From the NCBI GenBank assembly GCA_944470555.2, contig OX104129.1, positions 84,094,820-84,158,819 of the forward strand: a DNA stretch of 64,000 nucleotides. The letters are read 5' to 3'. A model generated the notes under the pieces. The model ran no database searches. It was not told the origin of the DNA and worked only from the letters and a program-made list of their open reading frames with translations. This document shows, piece by piece, positions 58,550-64,000 of this stretch. The stretch's first letter is position 1, and the number at the start of each line of letters is the position of its first letter. Made by a program: the position numbers and the translations under genes. The stretch is from Heterobilharzia americana (lineage: Eukaryota; Platyhelminthes; Trematoda; Strigeidida; Schistosomatidae).

Positions 58550-60000
58550 ACACAAAAATAACAGTGATATTATAATAAGCTATCCTGGCAAGGGAGGAGG
58601 CGTTGTTGTAATGAATCGTCATGGTTATATTGATCGCATTAAGTTTGCTAAACCTGAAGATGAGTCCAACAAGACACATATGATTAAAACACAACTCATA
58701 AGTGTCTTAAGAAGCATGAAGGATAGCCTATGCTGACTACCAAAGATACATGAAATGCCATTATTTCTTCATGTAATCTTGGATATGGTTGGTTCTTTGC
58801 CGAAACGGTTAGCTGAAATTCTAGGAACCTGTTTAAAGGCCATTGTCGAGTTTTTCTATCCGTGATACATTTCAGTTTGTTGAGTGTATTAATGATTTTA
58901 ATACCTTACACAAGACGATGTTTTAACTAGACGTTACTTCGTTGTTTACAAGTGCGCCAACTGCCGAGACTGTCTGTTTTAAATGTGATTATATTGATGT
59001 CAAAACCAGTATCAGAAAGACAGTAAGACAGGCTCTCATCAATCTGAAAACACTGTGGAGATCTATTGTACTCACCAACCAATAACCCATCACCCATGAA
59101 AATGTGCAGAAGAAAGTGGAGATGGATTGAGCACACACTGAAAAGGCCGATTAGGGGAATCATGCGCCAGACCAGGTCCTTGAGTGGAACCCAGGTGGGG
59201 AACGACGAGTTGGGCGTCCTTATCGAGAGTGACATGGAGGAGACCATGCGAGGAGGAAATGAAATCTTGTGGGCAGTCATGGAGCGAGGTTCAAAAGACT
59301 TCAGAGAATAGAGTGCAACTCAGATGCGCTACTGAAGCCTTATGTTCCACTAAGAACCCAAAGGAAAAATAATTGATGCACATAATTTAGACGTATTACT
59401 GCCAACCAGCTGCTTGAAAGAGCTTTTGTTGAAGTGCACAATTAATGTTTAATTTAGTTTCAATAATGAAGTCTATAGACAAAAGATGGAATTGTAATGG
59501 AGTCACCTTTGGGACTTTTGTTATCAGACTTATCCATGTCGCAACTAGAGAATACTCAACTTTGTCAAACTAGTAGTCGCTTTGACTGTTATACAAGATA
59601 TATATGGACGACACGTCTGTTATCTGTGATAAAGATGTTGATTTAGACGGTGTTCTTCGTTCGCTCAGTAATTATCATCCAATCTTCAGGATCACCATAG
59701 AGAGGGGATCAAAATCAACTATTCCTTTTCTTGATATGCTTCCTATCACATGTAAGAGTGGATACCTCAACGGATCCATCTACAGAAACGCAACATGGAA
59801 AGGACAACAATGAAGGAAAAAGGAATCGAATAAGAAACATCTGTCATGAAGTTTATATTGATGAAGACCTGTCGTTTATAAAAAGTATATTTGTCATAAA
59901 CGGTTACCCTAACCTCTTTATTAATGAAAATATGCTAGAAGGAAATACTAAACCGGTCATCCACTCAGTCTGGAGGTACTAATCAAGCTTTTTGTTAAAC
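58550..60000 (+). mobile_element. PLE-C copy 2, split by an RTE-1 insertion
   Basis: Left part: ISYPGKGGGVVVMNRHGYID (about 58575-58635), KTQLISVLRSMKDSLC, then LDVTSLFTSAPTAETVC (58928-58980). Right part after the insertion: IDAHNLDVLLPTSCLKELL (59372-59428), FNNEVYRQ, MGSPLG-like worn residues (59495-59520), YMDD (59603-59614), FRITIERGSKSTIPFLDML and SIYRNATWKGQQ, then INGYPNLFINENML. The catalytic box is readable. The endonuclease is missing. Confidence 0.75.
58993..59378 (+). mobile_element. RTE-1 3' fragment nested in PLE-C (copy p)
   Basis: Plus-strand RTE-1 3' end flanked by ATTGATG on both sides (58993-58999 and 59372-59378). Removing the insert and one ATTGATG restores the PLE-C frame (CDY then IDAHN), which supports a 6-7 bp target-site duplication. 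Internally shortened between ALINLKTLWRSIVL and TNQ. Confidence 0.8.
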
Positions 60001-60164
60001 AGTTTATTACTACAGTGAATAAATTACAAGATTTTGAAGTATTGAAATAAAAATCAACAGCTGATTTTCAATTTAGAAATGATTTACAAACTGTACAGTC
60101 TCACAGTTGAGTCGAGCCTCATCTACACAAGTATAGTGGCGGTCAACAATGCTTCAATTTGAAA

Positions 60165-60785
60165 ATATTCACAAAAGTGTTATGGGCTACTGAACAAGGT
60201 GTGTTGATAGTAATCACTCAGGTGGCCAGATCAGAGCAGTCTAAACACTGGATAGCCATTTCGCTTGTTTGAGGTCGAGCTTATCAGCCGTGTACCCACT
60301 CCATATTAATGATCTAGCCAGATTCAGGCGGTCTAAAGTAATTCACCTTTATGAGATGAGATAGGTTGGCTGCAAACGAGTAACATGGCTTTGCGGTGCT
60401 TACATCACTCCGATTTGGCTGAAATACAAGTCACCTATGCCAAATCATCATCTTTCCTACCCTGCAATGTTGGTTGAAGTGGATTCAAGCTGAAAGACGC
60501 TTAGAGATGGTCACACTAAGATGCGTCATCGTGCATGAAGTTTTTGACTCTTGGTGTGAAACATGTGTAGGAATGTAAACTTCAAGGGTGAAGCAGGCAT
60601 GACGATGAAGACCAATGGATGGAGACTCTGTATAATGCAGTCCGTATTTGTCTACACATTATCATAAGCTCAGTAGTCACATCGAATTGCGCTATTATTT
60701 TCTCGTTTCATCTCGGGTACCTTCTACGTTGATGTGTTGATGCAATATGAACCATTCTGCAATAATGAGAGATCCTACAACAGGT
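60165..60785 (+). mobile_element. RTE-2 3' relic
   Basis: Blocks GAGATGGTCACACTAAGA, CATGAAGTTTTTGACTCTTGG, ACCAATGGATGGAGACTCT and a 3' ATGTGTTGATGCAATATGA match, in order, RTE-2 at about 36775-37110. No frame survives. The left limit is uncertain (60165-60330). Confidence 0.55.
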
Positions 60786-60789
60786 CCAC

Positions 60790-61650
60790 AATCTGTTGTG
60801 GTAGTTTTTGAATCGGAAAGAAACTCAATGAAGTTGACTGGCAATATCTGGGTGAATGAAATCCATGGAAGGTGTGATTAAGAGGCACTAATTATAAGCA
60901 GCTGACCTTACTACACTTATTTCAATGGTGTAAAGAAATCTGATGTCACAAAAGGCTGGTCAAGGAGGTTGTAAATTGTCAGCGAATCCAACATCATCAC
61001 CTACCATATTATTTTATCATGGAAATTGTTTGGAGAATAAAATCGCCCACCTTTCCTTGGCTAGGTATATATTTTTTTTTAATGAAGGTAGATTCATATA
61101 TGTGTTAAGTCACTAGGCCGAATCATGCTCACAACATCCGAGAAAGTTGTCATCAGTGATTTCATCGTAGTTTTTGCGATCAACACAAAGCAGCTAGCAA
61201 CAAGTTAGTTAGGATGGAAAACAGGTAACTAACAAGACTAACTGTAAAGCTTCATTTAAATGCCTACACTTCTGAATAGTGGATTTTTTTACGATCATAT
61301 GTGTTCACTGATGTGGAATCCTCATCAGACGAACAAAATCAGCCAAAACAAATAATATGTTCAAGCTTTTATTTAATGATGATCAAATGATTTACACTTT
61401 GAACAGTCCACGTCGACACTGAGTAGTACTTTAACTGCCTAACTGTGGTGGTATACCGGTTTACGCAGGCAATCTGAACTAGTTCAGCTCTATGAGTTAG
61501 ATTTATTTGGGCACACAGTTGATGAGCTTAACCGTAGATGTACTAAACAGCTTTCTAATGCCTAGATCACATTGGTATACCTAGCGAAAAAGCAGATCAG
61601 TGTGAGTGGTTTTTAACTTCTCAACTTGTTCAACTATAATTACTATGCTG
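60790..61650. other. spacer, nothing recognised
   Basis: AT-rich with a T9 run near 61070. CTCATCAGACGAAC at 61323 lacks hammerhead partners. Confidence 0.45.
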
Positions 61651-61654
61651 TCTA

Positions 61655-62592
61655 CTATCACCCATGGTATTCCTGACTGTGGTGGACTGGATCATGCAGC
61701 AAACCGTGAGGAGTGAGAAGAGGGGGATACACTTGACTGGCAAAAAGATCTTAAAAGATTTGGGTTTTTCCAACGATGACTTACGTCCAATGTCACACAA
61801 ACTTGAAGATCTACAGGCGAAAACTAACAAGTTAACAGAAGAGGTGAGGCAGCGAATGATACGCAATCGAAACCACCGCCAACAACAAAAAACACTAATC
61901 ACGAGGAATGGGAGACACCTAAAGGAAGTAGCCTCTTTCACCTATCTAGGCAGCACTGTTTCAACTACAAGTGACACAGACGAGGATGTCAAAGTCAGGG
62001 TCGGAAACATAGCAACACAGGCGTTCATCAAACGGAAACCAGTATGCAGATCCTCAGCACTCAGCATAAAGAACAATATGTGGATTTTCGACACCAAAAT
62101 GAGTCAACTCAATGCTCTTGTAAGGTTCAGAGACTTGGCTCGTTAAGAATGGCATTTCTAACAAACTACAGATATTCATCAACAACTGCCGCCTACGCTG
62201 GCTCGTTACTGACACTCAAGATCACATGGCCAGAATAATAAGAATAAGCAACAAGGAACTCTGACCTGGCTGACTGCCAACGAACCAACCAATAACCTAT
62301 CACTGAACAAATGTGCAGTGAGGGGAGGAAGTGTAGATGGATTGGGCATTCATTGAGAAGACCATTGGAGAACATCACGCACCAGGTGAGGTACTAGAGT
62401 GGAACGTGGATGTGAAACGACGAGTTGGGCGTCTGAGATGAGGGTGATATGGAGTAGATGGTGTGAGGAAGAAATGAGAGTTTGTGGGCTGTGGTGGGGC
62501 CAGGTTCAACAGATTTCATAGAAGAGAGTGTGATGGAGGGATGCTACTGAATCGGTATGTTTATTAGGAACCCAAGGGACAAATAATAATAA
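61655..62592 (+). mobile_element. RTE-1 fragment (copy q)
   Basis: Begins in the RT at MVFLTVVDWIMQQT (61664), covers a worn FADD (FSNDDLRP), and runs to the 3' terminus and an AATAATAAT tail. From about 62009 it is nearly identical to copy r in the opposite direction. Confidence 0.82.
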
Positions 62593-62884
62593 TTATCATT
62601 ATTGTTTCAGTGACTTTTGTAGGTTTTCTTTAAAAATTCATTTCCCTCAAGAGTTTAAATGATAATCAGATTAACGAATGTATAAATATAGACGAATTTT
62701 GTTGATTGACCTTATAGATGACCTCATAGGAATCTTTTTCGAAAAATAAACATGAGTCATTCGTTCCCCTTCACAGTTTATCATTATTCAATCTATCAAT
62801 TTTTGGTAGTATAAAAGTGTTGAGAAAAACTAATCAGGTTGAATGAATAACATCTTATAACTTCTATATTAATGTAGAGGTAGT

Positions 62885-63045
62885 ATTCATCACGGACTGA
62901 CATGAATTAGGGAAACATTGAAAACCTGAGAGCACTGAACATCTGTTTCATGGGTGCATGGATATCGAGGAGTCGCATACTAGAATGAAATAGCTGTGCA
63001 GTACTGCCAAATTTTCAATGGTCCTCCAAATGATGTTATCCCTTG
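62885..63045. repeat. SINE-HH2 fragments in head-to-head orientation
   Basis: 62889-62955 matches the 3' half of the family on the minus strand (ATGAAACAG, TCAGTGCTCTCAGG, CATGTCAGTCCGTGATGAAT). 62956-63045 matches the plus strand (CATGGGTGCATGG, GAGGAGTC, GAAATAGCTGTGCAGTACTGCC). Core boxes are mutated in both. Located between tail-to-tail copies q and r. Confidence 0.5.
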
Positions 63046-63059
63046 ATGAATTACTATTT

Positions 63060-63795
63060 ATGATTATTTGTCCCTTGGGTTCCTAGTAAAATATACCGAT
63101 TCAGTAACATCCCTCCATCACACTCTCTTCTATGAAATCTGTTGAACCTGGCCCCACCACAGCCCACAAACTCTCATTTCTTCCTCACACCATCTACTCC
63201 ATATCACCCTCATCTCAGACGCCCAACTCGTCGTTTCACATCCACGTTCCACTCTAGTACCTCACCTGGTGCGTGATGTTCTCCAATGGTCTTCTCAATG
63301 AATGCCCAATCCATCTACACTTCCTCCCCCAACTGCATATTTGTTCAGTGATAGGTTATTGGTTGGTTCGTTGGCAGTCAGCCAGGTCAGAGTTCCTTGT
63401 TGCTTATTCTTATTATTCTGGCCATGTGATCTTGAGTGTCAGTAACGAGCCAGCTTAGGCGGCGGTTGTTGATGAATATCTGTAGTTTGTTAGAAATGCC
63501 ATTCTTAACGAGCCAAGTCTCTGAACCTTACAAGAGCATTGAGTTGACTCATTTTGGTGTCGAAAATCCACATATTGTTCTTTATGCTGAGTGCTGAGGA
63601 TCTGCATACTGGTTTCCGTTTGATGAACGCCTGTGTTGCTATCTTTCCGATCCTGGCTTTGACGTCCTCGTCCGTGCCTGTTCCTCCTGTAGTTGAAACG
63701 GTACTACATGGGTAGGTGAAGGAGGCTACTTCCTTTAAGTTTCCCCCGTTGACGGAGATTGGAGCTTGTTGTTGTCGTTGATTGAATATCTTAAT
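63060..63795 (-). mobile_element. RTE-1 fragment (copy r)
   Basis: Minus-strand 3' part from the terminus (complement of CCCTTGGGTTCCTAGT) back to IKIFNQRQQQAPISVNGG near 63790. Shares stop codons and indels with copy q over about 570 bp. Confidence 0.82.
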
Positions 63796-63937
63796 CACCT
63801 ATGTACCAACTTTATAATATTGAAATGTTGATCAAGGCGATGTTTACTATTTGCCTATGGATTCATATACACTGACACAAATGTGCACTATTTATCTCTT
63901 GTATTGTAAATATTAATAACCTGTAATCATATACATT

Positions 63938-63942
<5 letters not shown>

Positions 63943-63989
<47 letters not shown>
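63943..63989. repeat. (AT)n microsatellite
   Basis: 47 bp of alternating A and T near the window end. Confidence 0.95.
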
Positions 63990-63992
<3 letters not shown>

Positions 63993-64000
63993 CTAGCAAT

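Noticed and set aside
1..64000. CRISPR arrays, bacterial operons or terminators
   Set aside because: The sequence is eukaryotic and repeat-rich; no regularly spaced direct repeats were seen.

Overview
The window looks like a piece of nuclear genome from a blood fluke (Schistosoma or a close relative). The evidence is a tRNA-headed SINE carrying a hammerhead ribozyme of the schistosome Sm-alpha type, dense remains of RTE-like and CR1-like non-LTR retrotransposons and Penelope-like elements (PLEs), long (AT)n tracts and AT-rich spacers. I find no convincing host protein-coding gene. Nearly every open frame with recognisable protein similarity belongs to a decayed retroelement. The species is inferred, not proven.

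Layout. 0.4-2.4 kb: PLE-A copy on the minus strand. 3.4-6 kb: SINE relics and an unassigned frame. 7.3-13.2 kb: three minus-strand RTE-1 3' fragments, with a plus-strand PLE-A (8.0-9.9 kb) that is a near-identical inverted partner of the first. At 11.5 kb a tRNA-headed SINE holds a well-formed hammerhead. 13.5-16.8 kb: the only near full-length RTE-1 (AP-endonuclease plus reverse transcriptase), broken by stops and frameshifts. 17.0-18.7 kb: a CR1-like reverse transcriptase interrupted by an RTE-1 3' end. 19.56-20.16 kb: a cluster of Sm-alpha units on both strands, one with an intact hammerhead core. 22.0-25.4 kb: tRNA-like SINE, 3'-truncated RTE-1, PLE-B and PLE-C. 26.4-31.6 kb: three RTE-1 fragments and an Sm-alpha relic. 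32.3-34.3 kb: PLE-A with inverted ends, then a tRNA-like SINE. 35.5-37.2 kb: RTE-2, with the longest open frame of the window (331 codons). 37.5-44.3 kb: two PLE-D fragments, an 18S rRNA pseudogene fragment and a head-to-head RTE-1 pair. 45.5-50.4 kb: RTE-1, PLE-D and PLE-A fragments. 50.8-55.5 kb: Sm-alpha relics, two CR1-like elements and a second hammerhead SINE. 56.2-57.7 kb: PLE-B with a long hairpin. 58.1-60.8 kb: PLE-C split by a nested RTE-1, and an RTE-2 relic. 61.6-63.8 kb: a tail-to-tail RTE-1 pair sharing the same lesions.

How the parts relate. Autonomous families (RTE-1, RTE-2, CR1-like, four PLE types) supply reverse transcriptase. The SINEs carry Pol III-type boxes and would depend on such enzymes in trans; the ribozymes could process their transcripts. 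All elements seen here are broken, so this is a graveyard with nested and inverted layers. Family names RTE-1/2 and PLE-A to D are mine, for use within this window. All homology calls come from reading motifs; no search was run.
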